From the NCBI GenBank assembly GCA_020630575.1, contig JAHDBD010000004.1:184046-248045 (forward strand): 64,000 nucleotides of DNA. The letters run 5' to 3'. The DNA comes from Bernardetia sp. (GTDB lineage: Bacteria; Bacteroidota; Bacteroidia; Cytophagales; Bernardetiaceae). The notes below the pieces were generated by a model. The model was not told where the DNA came from. It did not search any database and saw only the letters and a list, made by a program, of their open reading frames with translations. Shown here one piece after another: positions 19,348 to 26,623 of this stretch (within the stretch, counting starts at the first letter, position 1; each line of letters opens with the position of its first letter). A program made the position numbers and the translations under genes.

Positions 19348-19419
19348 GAGAGTGTAGCTCAGTGGTAGAGCAATTGACTGTTAATCAATTGGTCGTAGGT
19401 TCGAAACCTACCATTCTCG
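19348..19419 (+). tRNA. tRNA-Asn (GTT)
   Basis: Acceptor GAGAGTG/CATTCTC, D arm GCTC/GAGC, anticodon arm ATTGA-CTGTTAA-TCAAT (anticodon GTT) and T arm GTAGG-TTCGAAA-CCTAC are all intact. Length is 72 nt, CCA not encoded. Confidence 0.94.
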
Positions 19420-19433
19420 CAAAAAACAACTAT

Positions 19434-19505
19434 TGCCTTGTGGTGTAATCGGTAACACATCAGATTTTGAGTCTGATTTTTCAAGTTCGAATCTTGACGA
19501 GGTAA
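19434..19505 (+). tRNA. tRNA-Gln (TTG)
   Basis: Acceptor TGCCTTG/CGAGGTA pairs with two G-T wobbles. The anticodon arm TCAGA-TTTTGAG-TCTGA gives TTG, and the T arm is TCAAG-TTCGAAT-CTTGA. Length is 72 nt. Confidence 0.9.
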
Positions 19506-19511
19506 CAAACT

Positions 19512-19582
19512 ACGTTCTTATCATAGTGGTAATGTATCGGTCTCCAAAACCGACAACAGAGGTTCGATTCCTCTAGAACGTG
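19512..19582 (+). tRNA. tRNA-Trp (CCA)
   Basis: Perfect acceptor ACGTTCT/AGAACGT, anticodon arm TCGGT-CTCCAAA-ACCGA (anticodon CCA), T arm AGAGG-TTCGATT-CCTCT, discriminator G. Length is 71 nt. Confidence 0.93.
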
Positions 19583-19591
19583 CAAAAAAAT

Positions 19592-19685
19592 AGAAAGGTA
19601 ACTCTGACAGGTAGAGCGACAGAATGAAAATCTGATGGGCATTGGTTCGAATAAATATTCAGCGAAGCTAACCCAATCTTTTCCA
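19592..19685 (+). tRNA. tRNA-Phe-like (GAA) with T-loop insertion
   Basis: The acceptor AGAAAGG/CTTTTCC pairs at 6 of 7 positions. The D arm is CTC/GAG, and the anticodon arm CAGA-ATGAAAA-TCTG gives GAA. The T stem ATTGG (19641-19645) and CCAAT (19673-19677) is perfect. The 7-base loop TTCGAAT is followed by a 20-base insertion (19653-19672) with the same TATTCAGCGAAGCTAA core as the Tyr-like gene. Without it the tRNA would be a normal 74 nt. Confidence 0.68.
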
Positions 19686-19691
19686 TAACAT

Positions 19692-19763
19692 ATAGCAGGA
19701 TAACGGTGGTAGTTTACTTCATTTGGAATGAAGAGGTCGCAAGTTCGAATCTTGCCTGTTATA
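19692..19763 (+). tRNA. tRNA-Pro (TGG)
   Basis: Acceptor ATAGCAG/CTGTTAT (one G-T wobble), anticodon arm CTTCA-TTTGGAA-TGAAG (anticodon TGG), T arm GCAAG-TTCGAAT-CTTGC. Length is 72 nt. Confidence 0.9.
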
Positions 19764-19848
19764 CTAAACTAATTTGGTCTTATTTGAAATCTTCATTCAA
19801 TGGAGTGAAAAATCCTTAGGGTAAGAAGAGTTAGTTTTTTAATTAAAT

Positions 19849-19922
19849 AGCGATATGACGGAACTGGCATACGTATTAGTTTTAGAAACTAAGTTTTAAG
19901 GGTTCGAATCCCTTTATCGCTA
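19849..19922 (+). tRNA. tRNA-Leu (TAG) lacking the long variable arm; integration site
   Basis: Perfect acceptor AGCGATA/TATCGCT, a Leu-like D region (ACGGAACTGGCATACGT), anticodon arm TTAGT-TTTAGAA-ACTAA (anticodon TAG) and T arm AAGGG-TTCGAAT-CCCTT. At 74 nt it has only a 5-base variable loop (GTTTT), whereas bacterial tRNA-Leu normally has a long variable arm. Its 3' end is the attL core of the integrated element, and the last 14 bases of the gene are repeated at 34995. Confidence 0.82.
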
Positions 19923-19926
19923 CAAA
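19909..19926 (+). repeat. attL core
   Basis: TCCCTTTATCGCTACAAA, the 3' end of tRNA-Leu. It is identical to 34995-35012. Confidence 0.85.
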
Positions 19927-19967
19927 TTAGGTTTTTAAGTACTATAGAGCTATATTTAGCATTATTA

Positions 19968-19983
19968 TCGCCAAATAATTGCC
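19968..19983 (+). repeat. candidate integrase arm site, left
   Basis: TCGCCAAATAATTGCC lies 42 bp inside attL. A near-identical TCGCCAAAAAATAGCC is at 34874-34889, inside the right end. Paired repeats just inside both ends are typical of integrase arm-binding sites. Confidence 0.45.
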
Positions 19984-20048
19984 AACTACTATTATTACTT
20001 AACTCATTGGTAGTTCTGACAACCTTTGATTTGTACAAAAACTTAGAA

Positions 20049-21170
20049 ATGAATAAAGATAAACAATACCCTTATAAAGAAGCTCGGTTTGTCAATGCAA
20101 AAAAGCCTTACATAGATTTTGGAGCTTGGGACATAGACAAACAGAAAATTATCAGAAAGAGAATTTATAAAAATGCTAGTGAAGAGTTAGCAGAACAGAT
20201 AAATAAAGACTTAAAGCATGGTTTACGTATTCTTACAAGTAATGATAAACTACTTATAGAAAAGGAAAAAAAGAAACAGTCTGAAACAGCTATCAATGCT
20301 TTCGAGCTTGCTTTTAATAATGCAATACCACGACTTCGGAAAAGGTCAATAAGCAGTTACAGAAGTCATAAAAAATACTTTTGTTTGTTCCTACATCAAA
20401 ACTACAAAGAACTCAATATAAGAAGCCTACAACAAGTTCATGTCAAAGAGTTTTTGAATGATTTGCAACGAACAAAAAATGTCAGTAACATTACTAGAAA
20501 CGCATACGCTTCAACTATATCTATCCTTTTATCTGAATTAAAAGAACTTGGTTATGTAGATAGTAATGTTATGGAAAATTTCAAAAAATTAAAAGTACAA
20601 AAAACTATGGCTCATAAGTTTTATGATTCGGATCAGAAAAAAATAATACAGGATACCATAAGTAAAGAAAATCCAAATCTATGGCTAGTATGTCAAATCA
20701 TATTCTATACTTTTGTAAGACCTAAAGAAATACGATTTTTGAAAGTTGGGTATATAGAGACAGAAACCAACAAGCTATATATACCTGCTGAAATTTCTAA
20801 GAATGGAAAAAGTGAAAGAATAGATATACCCAACCATTTGATGCGTGTTTTTTTAGAAAGTGGCTTTTTGTCTTATCATTCAGATTTCTACTTATTTGGA
20901 TTAAATGGGATTCCTTCAAATAAATCAACTAAAGAAGGTCAGTTTACAAAGGAGTATAAAATAATAAAAGATAGATTAAAATTTTCGAAAGAATACACCT
21001 TATACAGTTGGAAACATACTGGAGTAATGGCAGCGTACAAAAACGGTTTAGATATAATGGAAATTAGCCAACAATGCAGACATTACGATTTAGACCAAAC
21101 TAGGACATATATGAAAGATTTAGGGCTTTACTCAAGTGAAAAAATAAAAGATAATTTCCCCAAACTATAA
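20049..21170 (+). CDS. tyrosine recombinase (island integrase)
   Basis: A 373-residue phage-type integrase. A SAM-like core-binding domain spans about 75-180, and the catalytic domain about 195-365. Catalytic residues visible are Arg in FVRPKEIRFL, Lys in SKNGKSERIDIP, His in YSWKHTGVMAAY (the usual HxxR Arg is Val here), and the terminal RHYDLDQTRTYMK with nucleophilic Tyr. This belongs to a Bacteroidota integrase group with YSWKHTG. The frame extends to a TTG at 20007, but the ATG at 20049 fits better. It lies 122 bp inside attL and reads inward, and should integrate and excise the element at tRNA-Leu. Confidence 0.93.
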   Translation: MNKDKQYPYKEARFVNAKKPYIDFGAWDIDKQKIIRKRIYKNASEELAEQINKDLKHGLRILTSNDKLLIEKEKKKQSETAINAFELAFNNAIPRLRKRSISSYRSHKKYFCLFLHQNYKELNIRSLQQVHVKEFLNDLQRTKNVSNITRNAYASTISILLSELKELGYVDSNVMENFKKLKVQKTMAHKFYDSDQKKIIQDTISKENPNLWLVCQIIFYTFVRPKEIRFLKVGYIETETNKLYIPAEISKNGKSERIDIPNHLMRVFLESGFLSYHSDFYLFGLNGIPSNKSTKEGQFTKEYKIIKDRLKFSKEYTLYSWKHTGVMAAYKNGLDIMEISQQCRHYDLDQTRTYMKDLGLYSSEKIKDNFPKL

Positions 21171-21172
21171 AT

Positions 21173-21208
21173 AAAAAAGCCTATAAAAATTAATTTATAG
21201 GCTTTTTT
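21173..21208. terminator. bidirectional terminator after the integrase
   Basis: GCCTATAAA and TTTATAGGC with flanking A- and T-runs. It can end both the integrase transcript and the minus-strand transcript coming from the right. Confidence 0.85.
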
Positions 21209-21367
21209 AGTGTAAGAAAATAGGCTAAAATTAACTACTCAAAAAATAGCTAAATTTTAAAAAGTGCATTTGTAGTAAATAAAGCTACTTTTATAAAATT
21301 GTCATGCGTTCAGCTCGTTATGCTCCTGTTTGCATCAAAATTTTATTCCTGTGTAATAAATGAGCAA

Positions 21368-21544
21368 TTACTTTGCTTTTTTGGTATTAAGCAAGATAAT
21401 TTTTTTCATTAGCTCATCATTCTTTTTGTTTTTTGCTTTCCTACTCTTTCCTAAAACATTTTTCCTGTAATAAAATATCCCTACGATGAGCAGGGATATT
21501 AATAGAATGTATTTTGCCTTGGTTAGTATGTTCATGAGTTTCAT
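21368..21544 (-). CDS. small single-span membrane protein, translationally coupled
   Basis: A 58-residue frame: MKLMNILTKAKYILLIS, then a hydrophobic stretch of about 15 residues ending LLIVGIFYY, then a Lys-rich tail ending NTKKAK. Its ATG (21542-21544) overlaps the TAA of the upstream repeat protein by one base (TAATG), the usual arrangement for coupled translation. A basic single-span peptide of this size could be a small membrane accessory protein. Function unknown. It may partner the 421-residue protein. Confidence 0.6.
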   Translation of the reverse strand: MKLMNILTKAKYILLISLLIVGIFYYRKNVLGKSRKAKNKKNDELMKKIILLNTKKAK

Positions 21545-22809
21545 TATTTACGAGTAATTCTCAAAGTTCCTTTTTGGTCTAAAGGTGTTATCTTGAAATG
21601 CTTTGATATAAAATCATTTTTTCTAAGTTTCTTGATACCTTTTTCTTTAAGTTCACTAATTGAAGTATTTACGTGTTTTAGTGGCTTTTCAGTTAGCTCA
21701 CTAGCCTTTTTTACTATATCATAAAAAGACTTTTCTACATCACTCAAAGTATCATAAAACTTAGATTCGTTTATAATACCACTTACTTTAGAGTTGATAA
21801 AGTCATTTACACTATTTATATCAGTCAAATCAATTTCTTTCTTTTCAGTAGGTTTTGCGCCATCAGAAATTAACTTAGTTTCTTCTACTTCTGTAAATGC
21901 TTCAATAGGTAGTGAATTGAGTGCTATCAATTCATAAGAAAAAGGATAATCGTTGTGTACTCGTCTTATTTCAAAATACTCTCCTTTGTGTCCAAAAACT
22001 TGGGAAAAGTCAGACCAAAAACCAGTAGGAATACCTAGACTTTTTAAATCATCAAAAGTAAAAATAGGTTCTATACCTTCTTGTTCTGCAAACCTTAGAA
22101 TACTATAACAAGCTGTTTGAGTTTTACCTATTTTCTTGCAGAATGTAGTACACAAAACGCTCACTTTCTTAGGAAGAGTATTTTTTTCTACTTTAACTAA
22201 AACATCGTTCTTTTCGGAATGATTCGGTATATAAACATATTTTGCAGCTTCTTGAGTTGTTTTAGGCTCATTTTCTGTAAAATCGCTGTTTATTTCGGAA
22301 TGATTCGGTATAGGAATGTTTTCTATATCTTTTTGAGGTATTTTTGGCTCATTTGGTGCAAAATCATTGTTCTTTTCGGAATGATTCGGTATAGGAGTGT
22401 TTTCTACATCTTTTTGAGGTTCTAAACTACTTTTTGTTTCTCTTTTGTGTGTAAACCCCATTGTATTAGAATGATACGGTATATTTACATTTTCTATACC
22501 TTTCTTTACAGTATTTTGAGGTGCTGTATTGATTTTGATTTCCTTTTGAGGAGTAAACCCTATTGTATGCGTTTTATTCGGTATAGTTACCTTTTCGGTT
22601 TCTTTATATAAGTTTTCTATATCCGATTCGATATAATTTTCTATGCTTCTAGCAATTTTTTCAGATACAGGAACATATTTTGAGTAATAGCCTTTTTCTT
22701 TATTGGCTCTCCAAATGTTGATTTGCTCTTGAATTTCTATTGGTAAATCAGAAATTTTCAAACTATTTACTTTTAATAGTTTTTCGTGAGGATAATATCT
22801 AGTTCTCAT
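21544..22809 (-). CDS. island protein with IPNHSE repeats, function unknown
   Basis: A 421-residue protein. Residues about 70-205 are an Asn/Pro/Lys-rich linker with five imperfect repeats around IPNHSEKN (variants IPYHSNTM and IPNKTHTI). The C-terminal half is globular and charged, with a possible winged-helix character (KIGKTQTACYSILRFAEQEG, then LKSLGIPTGFW) but no certain match. At DNA level each repeat carries ATTCGGTATA or a close variant, so the repeats may also act as DNA sites. It is followed by the coupled 58-residue membrane peptide. The wider role in the island is unknown. Confidence 0.7.
   Translation of the reverse strand: MRTRYYPHEKLLKVNSLKISDLPIEIQEQINIWRANKEKGYYSKYVPVSEKIARSIENYIESDIENLYKETEKVTIPNKTHTIGFTPQKEIKINTAPQNTVKKGIENVNIPYHSNTMGFTHKRETKSSLEPQKDVENTPIPNHSEKNNDFAPNEPKIPQKDIENIPIPNHSEINSDFTENEPKTTQEAAKYVYIPNHSEKNDVLVKVEKNTLPKKVSVLCTTFCKKIGKTQTACYSILRFAEQEGIEPIFTFDDLKSLGIPTGFWSDFSQVFGHKGEYFEIRRVHNDYPFSYELIALNSLPIEAFTEVEETKLISDGAKPTEKKEIDLTDINSVNDFINSKVSGIINESKFYDTLSDVEKSFYDIVKKASELTEKPLKHVNTSISELKEKGIKKLRKNDFISKHFKITPLDQKGTLRITRK
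22214..22583. repeat. five spaced ATTCGGTATA repeats inside a coding region
   Basis: GATTCGGTATA occurs at about 22224, 22299 and 22384, with variants GATACGGTATA (about 22472) and TATTCGGTATA (about 22574). Three copies extend to TTCGGAATGATTCGGTATA. A further CTATTCGGTAT lies outside the gene at about 22973. Spacing is 75 to 100 bp. The repeats encode the IPNHSE motif of the 421-residue protein. Confidence 0.6.
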
Positions 22810-22989
22810 AAGTGTTGGTTTTAGTTTTAAATATAAAATTAACAGTTAGACAATTTTAGTTTTTTGTCTTACAGACAAAAAAAAGCAATTAATTTATAAT
22901 TAATTGCTTTTTTAGAAATGAAAAAAAGTGTATTTTTTATCCTTTTATTGAATACAACCTATTCTATTCGGTATTTTTTGCCGTATTTT

Positions 22990-24261
22990 TCATTTAGTAT
23001 AGGAGTAGGTAAAATTTGACGTTCCAGTAGAAACCATTTTTTGAAGTTTGTTGGTGGCTTTTGGTTGCTGTTCTTGTGGCTGATTGCTACGAAAGACTTT
23101 GTTAAACTCGTCTTTTACTCTCCATTTATCCACAATTTTAGCGTAATGCTTCTCTGTCATTTTATAGGAATTATGCCCCATTACTCTAGCAACTACATTA
23201 ATATCTATTCCAAAATTTAAAAAGAATGCACCTGATGTAGTACGTCCCAAATGACTATGTAAATGCTTATCTATTTTCGCTCGGTAAGCACAAATACGTA
23301 TATTTTGGTTATATCTATGATTTGATGTTACCTCTAAATCAAAACTGTATTTTTCCAAAATTGCCATTGGTTCGGGAAGAATAGGAATTTGTTGTAAAGT
23401 ATTTGTTTTTCCTCTCCTTATATTTATCCAATTCCAATCCTCATCAAATTCTATATTTTTAGAAAAGTTAAAACTTGCAAGTTCATTATAGGCTAGACTT
23501 GTATAACATTGCAGCAAAAACAAATCTCTATCTCTTTCCAAATGCTGTTCTTTTTCTGTAAAAGTTAGATTTGCTAACCGTTCTAACTCACTCATTTCTA
23601 AGTAAACGTACTCTTTACCTGTATTACAATAATGGAATAATTTATAATTCTGTATGTAATTTGTTTTTATTTTTTCTAAGGAAAAACCAAAATTGAAAGC
23701 AGCTTTTACCATTCCTATTGACTTTCTTATAAATTCCTCTTTGCACCGTTTACGCATTTCTGTACAAAGGTTTTCAAGATGCTTTGGTCTGAATGTATCA
23801 GCATAAAATGGTGTACCTACACTTTTGCAGAATGGAACTAACCAAACATTACGAAATGATTTATACACCTTTATTGTTCCTAGTTTCCAGTTTTCAGATT
23901 TTTTACGCTCTAATAATAAATCATAAAGCTCCAAAACTGTTATCCTATCAAAACCTTTATTATAAATAGTAGCAATTTCTTGAATATGGCTAATGTCTTC
24001 ATTGTATTGATTGAATATATTTGTCAAATCTGCTTTTAGATTTTCTAAGGCATCATTGATAGGTTTCGCATTAACTCCTATTGCAAATTTACTTTGCCAA
24101 TATTTTTCATGAATTTTTATTCCTGATGATAATCTTTTTGACTTTTGACCATTGTATGACAAATACCAATAAATTATAGCTTCGCCGTCTTTTGACTTTT
24201 GGTCTTTTCGAAGAGAAAAAACCACATTCATAAATCTTTTTTTCTTAAATTTATGGCTCAT
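22990..24261 (-). CDS. Bacteroidota-type tyrosine recombinase
   Basis: A 423-residue recombinase with an N-terminal arm-binding domain (MNVVFSLRKDQKSKDGEAII, then SSGIKIHEKYWQ), a SAM-like core-binding domain (about 145-250) and a catalytic domain. HLGRTTSGAFFL supplies HxxR, and MGHNSYKMTEKHY supplies His and the nucleophilic Tyr. The first catalytic Arg is absent (CYTSLAYNEL where GLR is usual), as in IntDOT-type recombinases. The frame is open to an ATG at 24420, but MSHKFKKKRF at 24261 is the better start. It may act on another site, for example inversion or excision of part of the element, or be left from an older insertion. Confidence 0.88.
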   Translation of the reverse strand: MSHKFKKKRFMNVVFSLRKDQKSKDGEAIIYWYLSYNGQKSKRLSSGIKIHEKYWQSKFAIGVNAKPINDALENLKADLTNIFNQYNEDISHIQEIATIYNKGFDRITVLELYDLLLERKKSENWKLGTIKVYKSFRNVWLVPFCKSVGTPFYADTFRPKHLENLCTEMRKRCKEEFIRKSIGMVKAAFNFGFSLEKIKTNYIQNYKLFHYCNTGKEYVYLEMSELERLANLTFTEKEQHLERDRDLFLLQCYTSLAYNELASFNFSKNIEFDEDWNWINIRRGKTNTLQQIPILPEPMAILEKYSFDLEVTSNHRYNQNIRICAYRAKIDKHLHSHLGRTTSGAFFLNFGIDINVVARVMGHNSYKMTEKHYAKIVDKWRVKDEFNKVFRSNQPQEQQPKATNKLQKMVSTGTSNFTYSYTK

Positions 24262-24277
24262 AATTATTTTGAATTTT

Positions 24278-24297
24278 TGAAAGGTTTGATTAATTGT
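24278..24297 (+). repeat. 20-bp repeat, copy A
   Basis: TGAAAGGTTTGATTAATTGT is identical to 29178-29197. Both copies lie in non-coding gaps of the minus-strand block. Confidence 0.6.
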
Positions 24298-24302
24298 GAT
24301 GT

Positions 24303-24337
24303 ATGGTAGGAGCTGCGAACTCCTACCATTTTTTTTA
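24303..24337 (+). terminator. plus-strand terminator-like hairpin with no plus-strand gene
   Basis: ATGGTAGGAG and CTCCTACCAT form a perfect 10-bp stem with the loop CTGCGAA, followed by eight Ts on the plus strand. No plus-strand gene precedes it, so it may end an antisense transcript or act in the minus-strand leader. Confidence 0.55.
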
Positions 24338-24374
24338 TTGAAAATTTTTGGTAATGTTTTGAAAAGAAAAAGGG

Positions 24375-25661
24375 CTATTTTTTGCCTTTTATAAATGTCT
24401 TTCCTGTCTTTTTTTCCCACGCTTTAATACGGCATTTTTCAGAACAAAATTTGTGATTCCAAACTTTGTAAACAAAGGCTTCTTTGCATGTTGGACATTC
24501 TCGGTTTCCGTTTCCTAACTCTTTTATTTCGCTTTTTTCTTTGGCTGTTACGACTGCTGTATTACGACTGCTGTTAGCTGTACGAGTGTCGTTGTCCTTT
24601 TTGGTGTTTTGTCCAAACTGAAAACCGATACTAGGCTGTGAAGGATTAGCCGTTGTAAGTGGTGTAATTTGCTGTACGTTTGGTATTCCATTGTGAAAAA
24701 ATTGTTTGAGTATTTCGGCTATTTCTGTTAGTGGCTCATTGACTGGTGCAACTTGTGAAGGCTTTTTTGTGATGACTTCAAAACTAATCCCTTCACGTTC
24801 AGTATTTCTCAAATAAATGAATTTGAAACGGTAACAAATGATAGTTAGTATCTCTAGTATAAAAACAACAAAAGCAACTATAAACGCTGTGTTTTTGCCT
24901 TCTTTGGCGTTGTTTAAGATACTTTTTGCTGCTTTATCAGATTCAAGAGTAAGACGGCTATCTAACTTTTCTAAAAGGCTATTTTTTGCTTCTGTGGCTG
25001 CTTGTAAATCCGTTCTAGCATTGTTTGCTCTCCAACCTTTTTGATATTTTTTGAGAGTTTGTTTTGAGCTATTGATACTCATTTCATAGCCTTCTAGCTG
25101 GGAGCTGTATATATTTTTTAAACTATCGGATTGTGTGGCTAATTCGGATTGAATGATTGTACTTTTATCGTTCATTTCTACTGTCAAAAATGCACCTCCT
25201 ACGGCTGATATAAGAACAGATAGTATGAATGTTCCTAAAAGTCCAAATTGTACGCCTTTGCTTGCTGTTTCGTCTTTTGCTATGGACTTGAATAGTTCAG
25301 TAGCTGAATGACTTTTGAACATTTCCAAACCTACTAACAATCCTATCAATAAAACGCCTATAACGATAGCTATTAGAACATTGATAATATTTAGTTCTCC
25401 AGTATAAAATGCTTTTGATACTAAGAAAACCGTTGCTATTCCTAAAATAAAACTTACTATATGGTAGGCTATGGCAAATCCTTTTGAGAATGAAAATAGG
25501 TTTCTGTTTCTTTCTGCATAAGGTTTTGGCGCAAGCTCCCTTTGTGCTTCCAAATAATAACCTTTTTTGGCTGTTTCATTTAGAGTTTCGGTAAATACGT
25601 CTTTTTGGTGTATTTCACTAGGACTTTTCACGGTTTGTGGGCTTTTGACTGAATTTTGCAT
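24375..25661 (-). CDS. four-span membrane protein with C-terminal zinc finger
   Basis: A 428-residue island protein. After a hydrophilic N-terminus there are two close membrane spans (about 62-85 and 91-111), a third (about 140-162), a long hydrophilic helical loop (about 170-260), and a fourth (about 263-285). The tail ends in a zinc-finger-like CPTCKEAFVYKVWNHKFCSEKC followed by a basic segment, which could bind nucleic acid. Function unknown. The gene lies between the Toprim primase-like gene and the second recombinase, on the same strand, and could tether replication or partition to the membrane; that is inference. Confidence 0.75.
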   Translation of the reverse strand: MQNSVKSPQTVKSPSEIHQKDVFTETLNETAKKGYYLEAQRELAPKPYAERNRNLFSFSKGFAIAYHIVSFILGIATVFLVSKAFYTGELNIINVLIAIVIGVLLIGLLVGLEMFKSHSATELFKSIAKDETASKGVQFGLLGTFILSVLISAVGGAFLTVEMNDKSTIIQSELATQSDSLKNIYSSQLEGYEMSINSSKQTLKKYQKGWRANNARTDLQAATEAKNSLLEKLDSRLTLESDKAAKSILNNAKEGKNTAFIVAFVVFILEILTIICYRFKFIYLRNTEREGISFEVITKKPSQVAPVNEPLTEIAEILKQFFHNGIPNVQQITPLTTANPSQPSIGFQFGQNTKKDNDTRTANSSRNTAVVTAKEKSEIKELGNGNRECPTCKEAFVYKVWNHKFCSEKCRIKAWEKKTGKTFIKGKK

Positions 25662-25709
25662 AACTTTGTATAAGGTTTTATGAAAGTGGGAAAACTGATT
25701 AAGACCAAA

Positions 25710-25742
25710 CGCTTATCGCTTCATGTGATAAGCGTTTTTTTT
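25710..25742. terminator. hairpin overlapping the stop of the Toprim gene
   Basis: CGCTTATC (25710-25717) and GATAAGCG (25727-25734) form a stem with eight Ts on the plus side. The stop codon (25721-25723) lies in its loop, so the last codons of the Toprim gene are built from the hairpin. Confidence 0.5.
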
Positions 25743-26623
25743 GTTGTTAAAAATTGATTGAAGTCTTTGCACTCTCCAAATAGAGAAACTTTGTCTATCA
25801 ATGGAATGCCTATATTTTCTAGCTCATTTGTTGCTATTCTACCTGCTGCATCATTATCTAAGAAAGTGAATATTTTAGTAGCTGATGATGATTTTAGTAG
25901 CTGTATAGCTTTATTGGTATTGACTACTGAATTAAGAACTAATACATTTCCTTTGAATGGTTTTTGATAATAAGTAATGGCAGAAAGAAAGTCGATAAAG
26001 CCTTCAAAGATGATCCAAATTGTAGAGTTTTGATACAAAATTGTCGTAATGTCTGATGTACCCAAACATCTAGGGCTTTTCATTGCCTTATTTCTGATAA
26101 CATAGCCTTCACTATCATTTTTGAAGAATAGGGCATAGTACCAGTTATTTTTTCTTTCGTATTGTCTGTACTCAATGTATTCTTTCACTAATGTAGGACT
26201 TACTCCACGTTCATTTTTTAGATAGTAATTGAGTGCGCTTTTTTGAATTGGTGTAGCTTCTTTATGGTTTGGCAATGACTTGAAAGAATTAGGTTTTGAA
26301 AGAAAAAATGATTTATCCTGTGGCAAACTATACTCCTTATTAAATTCTAAGAGAAAATACATGGCTTCTACAAAAGACTTCTTTTTGTACTCCATTGTCA
26401 GAGTTAGAACATTCCAACTTTTGCCAGTAGATAAATCTTTTGCTAACCAAATTTTATTTGTTCTATGTTGGAAGACAGAAAAACTATTGCTTTTTTTTTC
26501 GGTCTTGAATGGATTTTCGAAAAGATTATTTGATAATTGTTTAAAACCAAAATCTTGTAATAAAGCCCTCAAATCTGTTTGGTTTGCTTTCTGTATTTGA
26601 GTATGTGAAAATTTATTATTCAT
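25721..26623 (-). CDS. Toprim-domain primase-like protein with degenerate CHC2 finger
   Basis: A 300-residue DnaG-related protein. Residues about 15-95 follow the CHC2 zinc-finger fold, but the ligands are lost (ENPFKTEKKSNSFSV where CPFHxExxPSF is usual; WLAKDLSTGKSW for the second Cys pair). Residues about 190-290 form a Toprim domain with the acidic motifs FEGFIDFLSAI and FLDNDAAGR. Such proteins prime or help prime replication in mobile elements. It sits next to the iteron-like cluster, with the helicase gene on the other side of it. Confidence 0.85.
   Translation of the reverse strand: MNNKFSHTQIQKANQTDLRALLQDFGFKQLSNNLFENPFKTEKKSNSFSVFQHRTNKIWLAKDLSTGKSWNVLTLTMEYKKKSFVEAMYFLLEFNKEYSLPQDKSFFLSKPNSFKSLPNHKEATPIQKSALNYYLKNERGVSPTLVKEYIEYRQYERKNNWYYALFFKNDSEGYVIRNKAMKSPRCLGTSDITTILYQNSTIWIIFEGFIDFLSAITYYQKPFKGNVLVLNSVVNTNKAIQLLKSSSATKIFTFLDNDAAGRIATNELENIGIPLIDKVSLFGECKDFNQFLTTKKTLIT

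Noticed and set aside
19764..19848. A ninth tRNA between Pro and Leu
   Set aside because: A hairpin (TTCATTC with GAGTGAA) is present, but no T loop or acceptor stem can be built; at most a relic.
22214..22583. CRISPR-like array
   Set aside because: Repeats are within a coding frame, imperfect, with spacing of 75 to 100 bp and no cas genes.
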